Below, in pieces: positions 9,298 to 18,457 of a stretch of DNA of 64,000 nt (positions are counted from its first letter, which is position 1; the number at the start of each line of letters is the position of its first letter). Origin of the DNA: Streptomyces erythrochromogenes (lineage in GTDB: Bacteria > Actinomycetota > Actinomycetes > Streptomycetales > Streptomycetaceae). The DNA lies in assembly GCF_036170895.1 (NCBI RefSeq), contig NZ_CP108036.1, positions 3,410,001-3,474,000 of the forward strand, read 5' to 3'. The notes below the pieces were generated by a model. It did no database searches and had not been told where the DNA came from. It saw only the letters and a program-made list of their open reading frames with translations. A program made the position numbers and the translations under genes.

Positions 9298-10650
9298 GTG
9301 GTTTCCATGACTGAGCAGGGGGTCCGCTGGACGGCGGAACAGGTACTGGCTCTGGCTCCTGACGATGCTTCACGCAAGGCGGGCGGCAGACTCGGAGGAG
9401 CGGGGCCGTGGTCACAGATCGGAGGTTCCGCTTCCGGTTCTGTGTGGGGGCTGTGCAAGGGCAGCGGCAGCAATCCGTACCGGACGGTCGTCGACCTGAC
9501 GGGACCGGCCTACAAGTGCTCCTGCCCGAGCCGGAAGTTCCCGTGCAAGCACGCGCTGGGACTGCTCCTGCTCTGGTCCGCCGAGGGGGTCGGCGAGCCC
9601 GGGGAGGCGCCGGACTGGGCCGCGCAGTGGCTGGCGGACCGGGCGGCCAAGGCCGCACGTCCGGCGGGCGCGGCCGCCGGGCCGGTGGACGAGGAGGGGG
9701 CCCGGCGGCGGGCCGAGCGGCGGGCGGCGCGCATCGGCGCGGGCGTCACCGAGCTGGAACAGCGGCTGGCCGACCTGCTGCGCGGCGGCCTCGCGGGCCA
9801 GGAGCACGCGGGGTACGCGGCGTGGGAGGAGACCGCGGCCCGGATGGTGGACGCCCAGGCGCCCGGACTGGCCGGGCGCGTAAGGGAGTTGGGGACGATA
9901 CCCAGTTGCGGCCCCGGCTGGCCCGCCCGGATGCTGGAGGAGGCGGCGCTGCTGCACCTGCTGGACCGGGCCTGGATGGGGGTGACGGGGCTTCCGGACC
10001 AGTTGGCGGCGACCGTGCGCAACCGGGTGGGACTGCCGGCCTCCGGGGAGGGGGAGGCCGTACGGGACCGCTGGCTGGTGCTCGCCCAGTACGACTCGGT
10101 GTCGCCGGACGGTCGGCTCACCACCCGCCGGATATGGCTGCGCGGGCTGGCGGGCGGACGGCCCGCGCTGGTGCTGGACTTCGGACCGCCCGGGCGGCCG
10201 CCGGGGCTGGCGCTGCCGGTGGGGCTGGTGCTGGAGGCGGAGATGCGCTTCCGGCCCGGGTCGGCGGGGCTGCGGGCGGACCTCGGGGAGAGGTTCGCGG
10301 CGGCCGCGCCGTGCACGGAGGTTCCGGCCGGGGTGGGCACGCAGGCGGCCCTGGAGGCCTACGGGGCGGCGCTGCGGGACGACCCGTGGCTGGAGTCCTG
10401 GCCGGTGGTGCTCGGTCCGGTGGTTCCGATACCGGGAGAGCTCGGCTGGCAGCTGGCGGACGCGGAGGGCACCTCCGCCCTGCCGGTGCCCCTCACCGGG
10501 GCGGGCAGCCGCTCCCGCGGGGGTCTGTGGCAGCTGGCCGCACTGTCGGGCGGGGGCCCGGTGACGGTCTTCGGCGAGTGCGGCCACCGCGGCTTCACTC
10601 CGCTGACGGCCTGGCAGCCGGACTCCTCGGAGCCGGTCGCCCTGTCCTGA
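9298..10650 (+). CDS. SWIM zinc-finger protein (YehQ-like)
   Basis: 450 aa from GTG 9298, chosen because AGAGGGGG (9282-9289) is correctly spaced for it; the ATG at 9307 would be about 17 nt from that site. The SWIM motif CxCx6CxH is intact: CSCPSRKFPCKH with C74, C76, C83 and H85, inside the typical context YRTVVDLTGPAYKCSC. SWIM domains bind zinc and are thought to contact DNA or protein partners. The remaining 350 residues have no motif I recognise beyond similarity to SWIM proteins encoded beside MoxR/VWA genes. It runs opposite to the ATPase operon and is followed by DUF5691, so the five genes look like one functional unit. Confidence 0.87.
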   Translation: MVSMTEQGVRWTAEQVLALAPDDASRKAGGRLGGAGPWSQIGGSASGSVWGLCKGSGSNPYRTVVDLTGPAYKCSCPSRKFPCKHALGLLLLWSAEGVGEPGEAPDWAAQWLADRAAKAARPAGAAAGPVDEEGARRRAERRAARIGAGVTELEQRLADLLRGGLAGQEHAGYAAWEETAARMVDAQAPGLAGRVRELGTIPSCGPGWPARMLEEAALLHLLDRAWMGVTGLPDQLAATVRNRVGLPASGEGEAVRDRWLVLAQYDSVSPDGRLTTRRIWLRGLAGGRPALVLDFGPPGRPPGLALPVGLVLEAEMRFRPGSAGLRADLGERFAAAAPCTEVPAGVGTQAALEAYGAALRDDPWLESWPVVLGPVVPIPGELGWQLADAEGTSALPVPLTGAGSRSRGGLWQLAALSGGGPVTVFGECGHRGFTPLTAWQPDSSEPVALS

Positions 10651-10659
10651 GCCGGGCGG

Positions 10660-10793
10660 GAACGACAACCACATCGCAGGGGGCCTGGGGGGTCCTGTGC
10701 CGTCGCACGGCGGCGGCAGGGAGAAGTGCGGCGCCGGGGGGCGCCGTACACGCAACGACGAGAAGCCGGGGGGCTTTCATGAACGACAACCAC
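10660..10793 (+). repeat. 13-bp direct repeat between SWIM and DUF5691 genes
   Basis: GAACGACAACCAC occurs at 10660-10672 and again at 10781-10793. The second copy sits inside an 8-codon ATG...TGA reading frame (10779-10802, MNDNHAS) that follows a GGGGGG stretch. This may be a duplication or two protein-binding sites. I see no proof that the mini-ORF is translated. Confidence 0.4.
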
Positions 10794-10826
10794 GCCAGTT
10801 GAGCGGACCCGTACGGGACATCGACA

Positions 10827-10859
10827 GCCCCGGTCCCGCGGAGGGGGCGGGACCGGGGC
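10827..10859 (+). terminator. hairpin upstream of the DUF5691 gene
   Basis: A perfect 13-bp stem (10827-10839 with 10847-10859) and a 7-nt purine loop lie between the SWIM gene and the DUF5691 start. It could terminate SWIM transcription or reduce read-through, which would lower DUF5691 expression relative to SWIM. Confidence 0.55.
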
Positions 10860-10900
10860 ACTGGACACCACCGAGGACGAGCAGCGAGGGAGGGGCACCG

Positions 10901-12487
10901 ATGGGCGAGGGTGACGAGGGGTACGGGGAGTGGCAGGAGCTGGTCGGTGCCGCGCTGCTGGGCACCGACCGGCGCCGGGGCGGGGGCCCGGCCGGCTCGC
11001 CGGAGGCGCTGCTGGACGCGGCGGCCGTGCACACCGTGCGCCGCCGCGCCGGCTTGCGGCCGGCGGGGGCGCGCCCGCGGCCGGAGCCCGCGCCCCGCGA
11101 CCCCCGGCCGGCACCGCCGGAGGCGGCGGGCCGCCGGCTCGCACAACTGCTGGCTGGCCGCACCGGCGCCGGCAGCGGGGGCGGCGGCGGGCGGCGCGGA
11201 TCGGCCCCGGATCTGACGGAGCTGCTGCCGCAGTGGCTGGCCGCGGCCGCACGGCACGGCTACCGCGCGCCCGCAGCGCTCGTACCGGCGCTCCTGGACG
11301 CCGCCCGGGCCCGTACGGACCTGCGCCCGCAGGCTCTGGCCCTGGCCGGGACGCGGGGACTGTGGCTGGCACGGATGAATCCGGACTGGCGGTTCGCCCT
11401 GCGCGGCGGGGCGGGCGGCGGGGAACTGCCGGACGTGACCGACCCGTCCGCGGTCGAACGGCTCTGGGAGGAAGGGCTGTTCGCGGAGCGCGTGGCACTG
11501 CTCGGTGCCGTACGGGCCCATGAGCCGGCGGCCGCGCCGCGGCTGCTGGCGACGACCTGGGGGAGCGAACGGGCCGAGGACCGGCTGATGTTCCTCGACT
11601 CGCTGAGGGTGGGGCTGTCCCTGGAGGACGAGCCCTTCCTGGAGGCGGCGCTGGGCGATCGCAGCCGCAATGTCCGCGCGACGGCCGCCGAACTGCTGTC
11701 GGCGCTGCCGCAGTCGGCGCTGGCGGGCCGGATGGCCGAGCGCGCACTGGCCTGCGTGGGACCGGAGGGGGTGGCCCCGCCGGCCGAGTGCGACGGGGGG
11801 ATGCTCCGCGACGGCGTGGTCAAGCGGCCGCCCGCCGGACGCGGAGAGCGGGCCTGGTGGCTCGGCCAGCTGGTGGAGGCGGCTCCGCTGTCGTGCTGGC
11901 GGGAGCGGTTCGGGGGCCTGGGCCCGGCGGAGATCGTGGCACTGCCGGTGGCCACGGCCGAGGGCTGGACGGAGGAACTGCACGCGGCGTGGTGCCGGGC
12001 GGCGGTGCGCCAGCGGGACCCGGACTGGTCGCGGGCCCTGCTCGGCCCTGCGTCCGCGCCGCCCGCGGCGGGTCCGGGCACGGCGTCGCTCGCGGAGCGG
12101 GCCAAACTGCTGGAGACCCTCCCCGACGGGGAACGGGCCGAGTGGGTGGCGGAGTTCGTCCGGGCGCACGGGCTGTCCGAGGCCTTCCAGCTGCTCGGGG
12201 TGTGCGTGGTGCCGTGGGCGGGCGCGCTGGGCCGCGCCGTGGTGGACGCGCTGGACATCGCCCGGGAGGCCGGCAGCTACCCGTGGAGCTTCAGCGGGGT
12301 GATGGGCCTGGCCGAACGCTGCCTCGACCCTTCCGAGGCCGGCCGGCTCGAGGCCCTGACCGCGGCCGCGGAGGAACCGCCGGACGCGTCGCCGGGCGCG
12401 GCCGCGTACTGGGCCGAGGCCTTCCAGCGGCTGGTGGCCACGCTCCGGCTGCGCGCGGCGATGCTGTCGGAGCTCGCCCCGGCCTGA
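10901..12487 (+). CDS. DUF5691 family protein
   Basis: 528 aa from ATG 10901 with GAGGGAGGGG upstream. The opening EWQELVGAALLGTDRR is typical of DUF5691. Around residues 225-290 are helical repeats like HEAT units (LMFLDSLRVGLSLEDEPFLE, then NVRATAAELLSALPQS), which suggests an alpha-helical scaffold. No enzymatic motif, signal peptide or membrane span is visible. It lies downstream of the SWIM gene in the same direction, separated by 250 bp holding a hairpin. I infer a structural or adaptor role in the MoxR/VWA module; the function is not known. Confidence 0.83.
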   Translation: MGEGDEGYGEWQELVGAALLGTDRRRGGGPAGSPEALLDAAAVHTVRRRAGLRPAGARPRPEPAPRDPRPAPPEAAGRRLAQLLAGRTGAGSGGGGGRRGSAPDLTELLPQWLAAAARHGYRAPAALVPALLDAARARTDLRPQALALAGTRGLWLARMNPDWRFALRGGAGGGELPDVTDPSAVERLWEEGLFAERVALLGAVRAHEPAAAPRLLATTWGSERAEDRLMFLDSLRVGLSLEDEPFLEAALGDRSRNVRATAAELLSALPQSALAGRMAERALACVGPEGVAPPAECDGGMLRDGVVKRPPAGRGERAWWLGQLVEAAPLSCWRERFGGLGPAEIVALPVATAEGWTEELHAAWCRAAVRQRDPDWSRALLGPASAPPAAGPGTASLAERAKLLETLPDGERAEWVAEFVRAHGLSEAFQLLGVCVVPWAGALGRAVVDALDIAREAGSYPWSFSGVMGLAERCLDPSEAGRLEALTAAAEEPPDASPGAAAYWAEAFQRLVATLRLRAAMLSELAPA

Positions 12488-12770
12488 TGCTGCGGGACGC
12501 TCGGCCGAGCCTTCGCCCGGCCCCGCCGCAACGTCGCCCCGCCACCGCCGGAGGCGCCGCTGGCGCGGCCGACGGCGGCCGGCGGCGGCCGCCGGCCCGG
12601 GAGGTTCGACAGATGCGGCGGCAGCCCCGCCGGGCACTGCCCGGACCTGCGGGATCGTCCGGCTACGCCGGGGGCCCCGGCGGGGCCGCTGCCGCGCGCC
12701 CTGCCGTGCGCGGGGCGGGCCCGGAAGGGCCAGCTCCCGCGCGGCGGCCCCGCTGCCGGACCGCCGGAGG
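12488..12770. other. GC-extreme spacer without a gene
   Basis: This spacer between convergent genes is well above 80% G+C by eye and has many overlapping GGC/GCC runs able to form imperfect stems. I found no credible gene or single clean terminator in it. Confidence 0.5.
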
Positions 12771-13172
12771 CTACTGGCGGACGTGGGCGTTGACCCAGTC
12801 CACGATGGAGGTGGTCGTCGCGCCCGGGGTGAAGATCTCGGCCACGCCCTTCTCCTTCAGGGGGGCGATGTCGTCCTCCGGGATGATGCCGCCGCCGAAG
12901 ACCTTGATGTCCTCCGCGTCGCGCTCCTTGAGGAGCTCCAGCACGCGCACGAAGAGCGTGTTGTGGGCGCCCGAGAGGATCGAGAGGCCGATCGCATCGG
13001 CGTCCTCCTGGATCGCGGTGTCCACGATCTGCTCGGGGGTCTGGTGGAGGCCGGTGTAGATGACCTCCATGCCCGCGTCCCGCAGCGCCCGCGCGATCAC
13101 CTTGGCCCCGCGGTCGTGGCCGTCGAGACCCGGCTTGGCCACCACCACACGGATCGGACCGGTCACACCCAT
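12771..13172 (-). CDS. icmB: cobalamin-binding small subunit of isobutyryl-CoA mutase
   Basis: 133 aa, ATG 13172 with GGGAGG upstream. The whole protein is a B12-binding domain. DGHDRG (D17, H19, G22) is the DxHxxG motif whose His is the lower axial cobalt ligand; LSILSGAH and VFGGGIIP are the later SxL and GG motifs. Separate subunits of this size are typical of Streptomyces IcmB, which pairs with a distant IcmA to interconvert isobutyryl-CoA and n-butyryl-CoA, linking valine breakdown to butyrate and polyketide precursors. The S. coelicolor icmB (SCO4800) lies in this same neighbourhood. It could instead serve another acyl-CoA mutase large subunit. Confidence 0.9.
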   Translation of the reverse strand: MGVTGPIRVVVAKPGLDGHDRGAKVIARALRDAGMEVIYTGLHQTPEQIVDTAIQEDADAIGLSILSGAHNTLFVRVLELLKERDAEDIKVFGGGIIPEDDIAPLKEKGVAEIFTPGATTTSIVDWVNAHVRQ

Positions 13173-13345
13173 CGCACTGCCTCCCGAGTGAACGAACGTT
13201 AAGTACAGCATCGCGCACGCCGCCGTTTCGCGGGCGAGCACGAGGGGGAAATCACACGTGGGACGGCATTGCGCCACCGTGCCGACAGCCGCACGGCACG
13301 GTGGCGCGGCGGCCGTCGTCCCCGGAGGATCACAGGAGGCCGTCG

Positions 13346-14128
13346 ATGGGTCTGTCCTTACCCATGCCCGTCCCCTTCTCCGGCGCCGCGCTGCGGGCCG
13401 GAGCGCTGGAGGTCGTCGTGCTCGGCGGGCACCTCCTGCTGTACCCCACCGGGGTGTGCCAGGAGAGGGTCGCCCCCGTCCCGGCGACGACACGCCCGCC
13501 CGTTCTGCTGCTGCACGGGTTCACCGACAACCGCTCCGTCTTCGTCCTGCTGCGCCGCGCCCTCGGAGCCGCCGGCCTGCGGCACGTGGAGGCGTACAAC
13601 TACTCGCCCCTCACCCTCGACCTGCGCGTCACCGCCCGCCATCTCGCCCGGCGTGTCGAGGAGCTGTGCGAGCGCACCGGCCAGGAACGGGTGGACCTCG
13701 TCGGGCACAGCCTGGGCGGCCTGGTCGGCCGGTACTACGTCCAGCGCCTCGGCGGCGACACGCGCGTGCGCACCCTCGTCACGCTCGGCACCCCGCATTC
13801 CGGCACGCGGGCCGCCCCCTTCATGGACGCGCACCCCCTGGTGCGGCAGATGCGCCCGGACTCCGAGGTGCTGGCCGAGCTGGCTGCGCCCTCGCCCGGT
13901 TGCGCGACCCGCTGCGTGGCGTTCTGGAGCGAGTTCGACACGCTGATGACCCCGGTCGGGAGCGCCCGGATCGAACATCCGGACCTGCTCGTGGAGAACG
14001 TGCAGGTGATGGGTATCGGACACCTCGCCCTCCCGGCGCACCCGGCGGTCATCGCGGCGGTCGGCCGCGCCCTCGACGGCCCCGCGCCGGCCGTCGTGAC
14101 GGGCCCGGACGCCGCTTCCGTCGCCTGA
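13346..14128 (+). CDS. alpha/beta-hydrolase lipase/esterase
   Basis: 260 aa from ATG 13346, preceded by ACAGGAGG. The fold is shown by [12 protein letters not shown] (oxyanion region), the nucleophile elbow GHSLGG, LGTPHSG after it, and a likely acid and base at SEFDTLMTP and GIGHLAL. These resemble Streptomyces triacylglycerol lipases/esterases of the LipA type. The N-terminus has a weak hydrophobic stretch ([12 protein letters not shown]) but no clear cleavage site, so secretion is uncertain. It is divergent from icmB and upstream of the M23 peptidase gene. Confidence 0.88.
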   Translation: MGLSLPMPVPFSGAALRAGALEVVVLGGHLLLYPTGVCQERVAPVPATTRPPVLLLHGFTDNRSVFVLLRRALGAAGLRHVEAYNYSPLTLDLRVTARHLARRVEELCERTGQERVDLVGHSLGGLVGRYYVQRLGGDTRVRTLVTLGTPHSGTRAAPFMDAHPLVRQMRPDSEVLAELAAPSPGCATRCVAFWSEFDTLMTPVGSARIEHPDLLVENVQVMGIGHLALPAHPAVIAAVGRALDGPAPAVVTGPDAASVA

Positions 14129-14242
14129 CCGTTCGGCGACCATGAGTCGAACACATTTCGAACTCAAGGCCAAGGCTGCGTCTTTCGGCGACCGAAAGGC
14201 GGCCGAATGCCCGGTTCCGCTGATCTGGGGACCCGGCGAAGA

Positions 14243-14272
14243 TTGTCGTTGCGAGTAACCGACGGGTACAGT
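14243..14272 (+). promoter_or_regulatory. candidate promoter of the M23 peptidase gene
   Basis: TTGTCG (14243-14248) and TACAGT (14267-14272) are 18 bp apart, giving a start near 14279. The leader before GTG 14350 would be about 70 nt. Upstream, CTTTCGG/CCGAAAG (14182-14198) makes a perfect 7-bp hairpin of unknown purpose. Confidence 0.4.
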
Positions 14273-14349
14273 CACGCCACTGCTCTCCTCCGGTGAACTT
14301 CGAGTTCCCGGCCACCCAGGCCCCCACTGCCGAGGCGAAAGAGAAGTTG

Positions 14350-15864
14350 GTGAACGACCGCCCCTCGTCGGGCCAGTACCCGGATGCCGGGTATGACGGC
14401 CTCTCCACCACCGCTTTCGCTGGTGACTCGGCCTACGTTTCCTACGAAACGCAGGGCCAAGGGGTCAACTACGCTGCCTACGGCTCCTATGAGACCGGCA
14501 CGTACGACACCACCGCGTGGACCTCGCAGGACCCCTACCTGTCCACGATCCCCTCGCAGTCCGCACCCGAGGACACCACCGGGAGCTGGGACGCGAGCGC
14601 CTGGAACGCGGCGGGGGCGGGCACCGACTACTCCGGCTACACCGCCTACCCGACGGCCTCCTTCGGCTACGACACCTCCACCGACCAGACCGGCCACTGG
14701 GCGATGCCGGGCTTCGGCACCACCGGTACCGAGACCGGCGCCTACGACGCGACCGCCTGGAACACCGTCACGCAGACCCCGGCGCAGCCCGAGGCCGAAT
14801 ACGCGTACGACTACCAGCCCGCGCAGCAGGACTACGCGTACGGCACGACCACGCTCGGAACCGTCGGCTACGTCCACGAGCCCCAGGCCGACGCGACCGC
14901 CCCGGAGACCGGGGCCGACACCTACAGCGAGACCGCCGTCTTCGAGGTGCTCTCCGACCCGGCGCCCGAGACCGCCGAGGCGTACGAGCTGCCCGAGGTC
15001 CACGAACTGCACGGCGTGCACGACATGCCCACCCAGGCCATGCCGGTGACCTCCGCCCCGCGCTCCGCGCGCCGGACCGCCGCCAAGGGCAACGCCAAGA
15101 CGACGGGCGCCAAGTCGGCCGGCGGCCGCCGGCGCACCCCGGCGAAGCGTTCCGCCCTGCTGACCGTCGCGGTTCCCTCCGCCTGCGTGATGGGCGTCGC
15201 GGGCGTCGCGGCCGCCTCCGTCGGCGGACTCACCGGTACGGACAAGCCCGGCGAGGACACCACCACGATGGCCGCGCCCGACCCGGCCTCGGTGAAGCCG
15301 GTCGCCGCGAACACCAAGCTCGACACCCAACTGGTCGCGCTCAGCGCCGACGCGGGCGACTTCGCGGACCGCGCGAGCCGCACGCAGGAGCGCATCGACC
15401 TGCGCGAACGCCAGGAAGAGGAAAAGAAGAAGAAGGCCGAGGAGGCCGCGGCCAAGGAGGCCGCCCGCCCCAAGTTCGCGATCCCCGTCGCGCAGCACGG
15501 CCTCAGCGCCAGCTTCGGCCAGGCCGGCGGCATGTGGATGTCGGTGCACACCGGCATCGACTTCCCGGTGTCCTACGGGACCCCGGTCATGGCGGCCACC
15601 GACGGCACCGTGCGCACGCAGTACAACAGCGCCTACGGGAACATGGCCATAGTGACCGCGCCCGACGGCACCGAGACCTGGTACTGCCACCTCAGCTCCA
15701 CCAAGATCCGCGGCGGCAAGGTCAAGGCGGGCGACGTCATCGCCTACTCGGGCAACTCCGGCAACTCCACCGGTCCGCACCTGCACTTCGAGGTCCGGCC
15801 CGGCGGCGGCTCCGCGATCGACCCCCTGGCCTGGCTGCGCAGCAAGGGCCTGGACCCGAGGTAG
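14350..15864 (+). CDS. membrane-anchored M23 peptidase (LytM-like)
   Basis: 504 aa from GTG 14350 (VNDRPSSGQYPD), the start most like related Streptomyces proteins; GTG 14293 is an in-frame alternative with no ribosome site. Residues 1-240 are Tyr/Thr/Ala-rich with repeated SYxTxxYDTTAW-like units and would be cytosolic. A membrane segment spans about 268-290. A charged coiled coil follows (RQEEEKKKKAEEAAAK), then a C-terminal zinc peptidase domain with HTGID (H400, D404) and HLHFE (H477, H479), so all ligands are present. It should cut peptidoglycan cross-bridges outside the membrane. The Tyr-rich cytosolic tail is a possible phosphorylation or scaffold region. Confidence 0.9.
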   Translation: MNDRPSSGQYPDAGYDGLSTTAFAGDSAYVSYETQGQGVNYAAYGSYETGTYDTTAWTSQDPYLSTIPSQSAPEDTTGSWDASAWNAAGAGTDYSGYTAYPTASFGYDTSTDQTGHWAMPGFGTTGTETGAYDATAWNTVTQTPAQPEAEYAYDYQPAQQDYAYGTTTLGTVGYVHEPQADATAPETGADTYSETAVFEVLSDPAPETAEAYELPEVHELHGVHDMPTQAMPVTSAPRSARRTAAKGNAKTTGAKSAGGRRRTPAKRSALLTVAVPSACVMGVAGVAAASVGGLTGTDKPGEDTTTMAAPDPASVKPVAANTKLDTQLVALSADAGDFADRASRTQERIDLRERQEEEKKKKAEEAAAKEAARPKFAIPVAQHGLSASFGQAGGMWMSVHTGIDFPVSYGTPVMAATDGTVRTQYNSAYGNMAIVTAPDGTETWYCHLSSTKIRGGKVKAGDVIAYSGNSGNSTGPHLHFEVRPGGGSAIDPLAWLRSKGLDPR

Positions 15865-15888
15865 TCGCCTCGGTCCGACGGACTCCAC

Positions 15889-15922
15889 GGGTGCCCGGCA
15901 GCGTTCGCGCTGCCGGGCACCC
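15889..15922. terminator. bidirectional terminator
   Basis: A perfect 15-bp stem with a TTCG tetraloop lies between the convergent M23 and pcrA genes. It should serve both. Confidence 0.88.
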
Positions 15923-15940
15923 GCACGTGGTCCCGCTCCC

Positions 15941-18457
15941 TCAGAGCTTCTGCACCGGCGCGTACCGCAGCAGCAGCCGCTTCGGCTTGTCGTCGCCGAA
16001 GTCGATGGTGGCCTGCGCGTCCGCGCCCGCTCCCTTGACCTCCATGACGGTGCCGAGCCCGAACTGGTCGTGCGTGACCCGGTCCCCGACCACCAGCGCG
16101 ATGACGGGCTTGTCCGCGGCCCGGCGCGTCGCGAACCCGGACGGGCCCGACTTCGTACGCGACGAGGACAGGAAGGCCTCGGGCGAGGTGCCGAACGAGG
16201 ACCGTCCGCCGCCCGAGCCCGAGCCGTAGCCCGAACTGCGCATCGGGCCGGCCGGCTTCTGGGCCGCCCCCGTGCGCTTCCACTGCAGGTACTGGTCCGG
16301 GATCTCCTCCAGGAACCGCGACGGCGGGTTGTACGAGGGGGTGCCCCACGCACTGCGCATGCTGGACCGGGTCAGGTACAGCCGCTCGCGCGCACGCGTG
16401 ATGCCGACGTAGGCGAGGCGGCGCTCCTCCTCCAGCTCCTTGGTCTGGCCCAGCGCGCGCATGTGCGGGAAGACCCCGTCCTCCATGCCGGTCAGGAAGA
16501 CCACCGGGAACTCCAGGCCCTTGGCGGTGTGCAGGGTCATGAGGGTGATGACGCCGGAGCCGTCCTCGTCCTCGTCGGGGATCTGGTCGGAGTCGGCGAC
16601 GAGGGCGACCTGCTCCAGGAACTCGGCGAGCGTGCCGGGACCGGCCGGCGCCGTGCCCTCCGGCGCCTCGGCGGCCGCGGCATCCCGCGCCTGCTCGAAC
16701 TCCAGCGCCACGGCGGCCAGTTCTTGGAGGTTCTCGATCCGGGTCTCGTCCTGCGGGTCGGTCGAGGCCTGGAGTTCGGCGAGGTAGCCGGTGCGCTCCA
16801 GGACCGCTTCCAGCACCACCGCCGGGCCGGCGCCCGAGTCGACGATCGTACGGAGCTCCTCCATCAGCGCGTTGAACCGCTTCACGGCGTTGGTGGAGCG
16901 GGCCGCCATGCCGAAGGCCTCGTCGACGCGCCGCAGCGCCTGCGGGAAGGTGATCTTCTCGCGCAGCGCGAGCGCGTCGACCATCGCCTCGGCGCGCTCG
17001 CCGATGCCGCGCTTGGGCACGTTCAGGATGCGGCGCAGCGGGACGTTGTCCTCCGGGTTCGCGAGGACGCGCAGGTACGCGAGGACGTCGCGGACCTCCT
17101 TGCGCTCGTAGAAGCGGACGCCGCCGACGACCTTGTACGGCAGGCCGACCCGGATGAAGATCTCCTCGAACACGCGGGACTGGGCGTTGGTCCGGTAGAA
17201 GATCGCGACGTCGCCGGCCTTGGCGTCCCCGGCGTCGGTGAGCCGGTCGATCTCGTCGGCGACGAACTGGGCCTCGTCGTGCTCGGTGTCCGCGACGTAG
17301 CCGGTGATGACGGCGCCGCTGCCGGCCTGGGTCCACAGGTTCTTGGCGCGGCGGTTCTCGTTGCGCTCGATGACGGCGTTGGCGGCGGAGAGGATCGTCT
17401 GCGTGGAGCGGTAGTTCTGCTCCAGCAGGATCGTCGTCGCGTCCTTGTAGTCCTCCTCGAACTGGAGGATGTTGCGGATCGTCGCGCCGCGGAAGGCGTA
17501 GATCGACTGGTCGGCGTCACCCACCACGCACAGCTCGGCCGGGGGCAGGTCCGGGTAGCCGGTGCCGACCAGCTCGCGCACCAGCGTGTACTGCGCGTGG
17601 TTGGTGTCCTGGTACTCGTCGACCAGGACGTGCCGGAAGCGGCGCCGGTAGTGCTCGGCGACGTCCGGGAAGGCCTGGAGCAGGTGCACCGTGGTCATGA
17701 TGATGTCGTCGAAGTCGAGGGCGTTGGCCTCGCGCAACCGCGCCTGGTACATCGCGTACGCCTGGGCGAGCGTCTTCTCGAAACCGTCGGCAGCCTGGTC
17801 GGCGAAGGCCTCTTCGTCTATCAGCTCGTTCTTCAGGTTCGAGATCTTGGCGTTGAAGGACTTCGGCGGGAACTTCTTCGGGTCCAGGTCCAGGTCGCGG
17901 CAGACGAGCGCCATCAGGCGCTTCGAGTCGGCCGCGTCGTAGATCGAGAACGAGGACGTGAAACCGAGCCGCTTGGACTCGCGGCGCAGTATGCGCACGC
18001 ACGCGCTGTGGAAGGTGGAGACCCACATGGCGTTGGCGCGCGGGCCGACCAGGCCCTCGACGCGCTCCTTCATCTCGCCGGCGGCCTTGTTGGTGAAGGT
18101 GATCGCCAGGATCTGGCCGGGGTGGACGTTCCGGGCGGCCAGCAGGTGCCCGATCCGGTGGGTCAGCACCCTGGTCTTGCCGGAGCCGGCGCCGGCCACG
18201 ATGAGCAGCGGGGAGCCCGCGTGCACCACGGCGGCGGCCTGCTGCTCGTTCAGGCCGTCCAGGAGCGTCGCCGGGTCGATGACGGGCTTGGGGGCGCCGT
18301 CCCGGTAGTACGCGTCCCCGGTCATGGGCACGTCGAAGTGGCCCCCGAAGAGGTCGTCCGCACCCGCCTCCGGGGCGGGGTGCTCCTCGGGCGGCGGCGG
18401 GACCTCGTCGGAGGGGGTGAGGTCCGCCAGGAAGCTGTCGTCAAAGAGGCTGCTCAT
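15941..18457 (-). CDS. pcrA: ATP-dependent 3'-5' DNA helicase PcrA/UvrD
   Basis: 838 aa. All superfamily 1 motifs can be seen in order: LNEQQAAAVVHAGSPLLIVA (Q motif), GAGSGKT (Walker A, near residue 90), ITFTNKAAGEMKERV (Ia), VDEYQDTNHAQY (Walker B), VVGDADQSIYAFRGA (III), EQNYRST (IV), TLHTAKGLEFPVVFLTGMED (V) and VGITRARERLYL (VI). The acidic, Pro-rich first 60 residues are a common actinobacterial extension, and a C-terminal Tudor-like segment (VGDRVTHDQFGLGTVMEV) may bind RNA polymerase. It acts in nucleotide excision repair and conflict resolution. The start overlaps the end of the ArsR gene by 17 bp. Confidence 0.96.
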   Translation of the reverse strand: MSSLFDDSFLADLTPSDEVPPPPEEHPAPEAGADDLFGGHFDVPMTGDAYYRDGAPKPVIDPATLLDGLNEQQAAAVVHAGSPLLIVAGAGSGKTRVLTHRIGHLLAARNVHPGQILAITFTNKAAGEMKERVEGLVGPRANAMWVSTFHSACVRILRRESKRLGFTSSFSIYDAADSKRLMALVCRDLDLDPKKFPPKSFNAKISNLKNELIDEEAFADQAADGFEKTLAQAYAMYQARLREANALDFDDIIMTTVHLLQAFPDVAEHYRRRFRHVLVDEYQDTNHAQYTLVRELVGTGYPDLPPAELCVVGDADQSIYAFRGATIRNILQFEEDYKDATTILLEQNYRSTQTILSAANAVIERNENRRAKNLWTQAGSGAVITGYVADTEHDEAQFVADEIDRLTDAGDAKAGDVAIFYRTNAQSRVFEEIFIRVGLPYKVVGGVRFYERKEVRDVLAYLRVLANPEDNVPLRRILNVPKRGIGERAEAMVDALALREKITFPQALRRVDEAFGMAARSTNAVKRFNALMEELRTIVDSGAGPAVVLEAVLERTGYLAELQASTDPQDETRIENLQELAAVALEFEQARDAAAAEAPEGTAPAGPGTLAEFLEQVALVADSDQIPDEDEDGSGVITLMTLHTAKGLEFPVVFLTGMEDGVFPHMRALGQTKELEEERRLAYVGITRARERLYLTRSSMRSAWGTPSYNPPSRFLEEIPDQYLQWKRTGAAQKPAGPMRSSGYGSGSGGGRSSFGTSPEAFLSSSRTKSGPSGFATRRAADKPVIALVVGDRVTHDQFGLGTVMEVKGAGADAQATIDFGDDKPKRLLLRYAPVQKL

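Noticed and set aside
5778..9473. A 1231-residue fusion of the DUF5682 protein with upstream sequence
   Set aside because: The N-terminal 470 residues are an Arg/Pro-rich shadow of the ATPase gene in another frame; ATG 8069 with ATGA overlap is the true start.
14129..14349. Possible c-di-AMP (ydaO-type) riboswitch before the M23 peptidase gene
   Set aside because: The position before a wall hydrolase and the string GGGGACCC are suggestive, but the other conserved blocks of that riboswitch are not recognisable in the right order on either strand. A covariance-model search would settle it.
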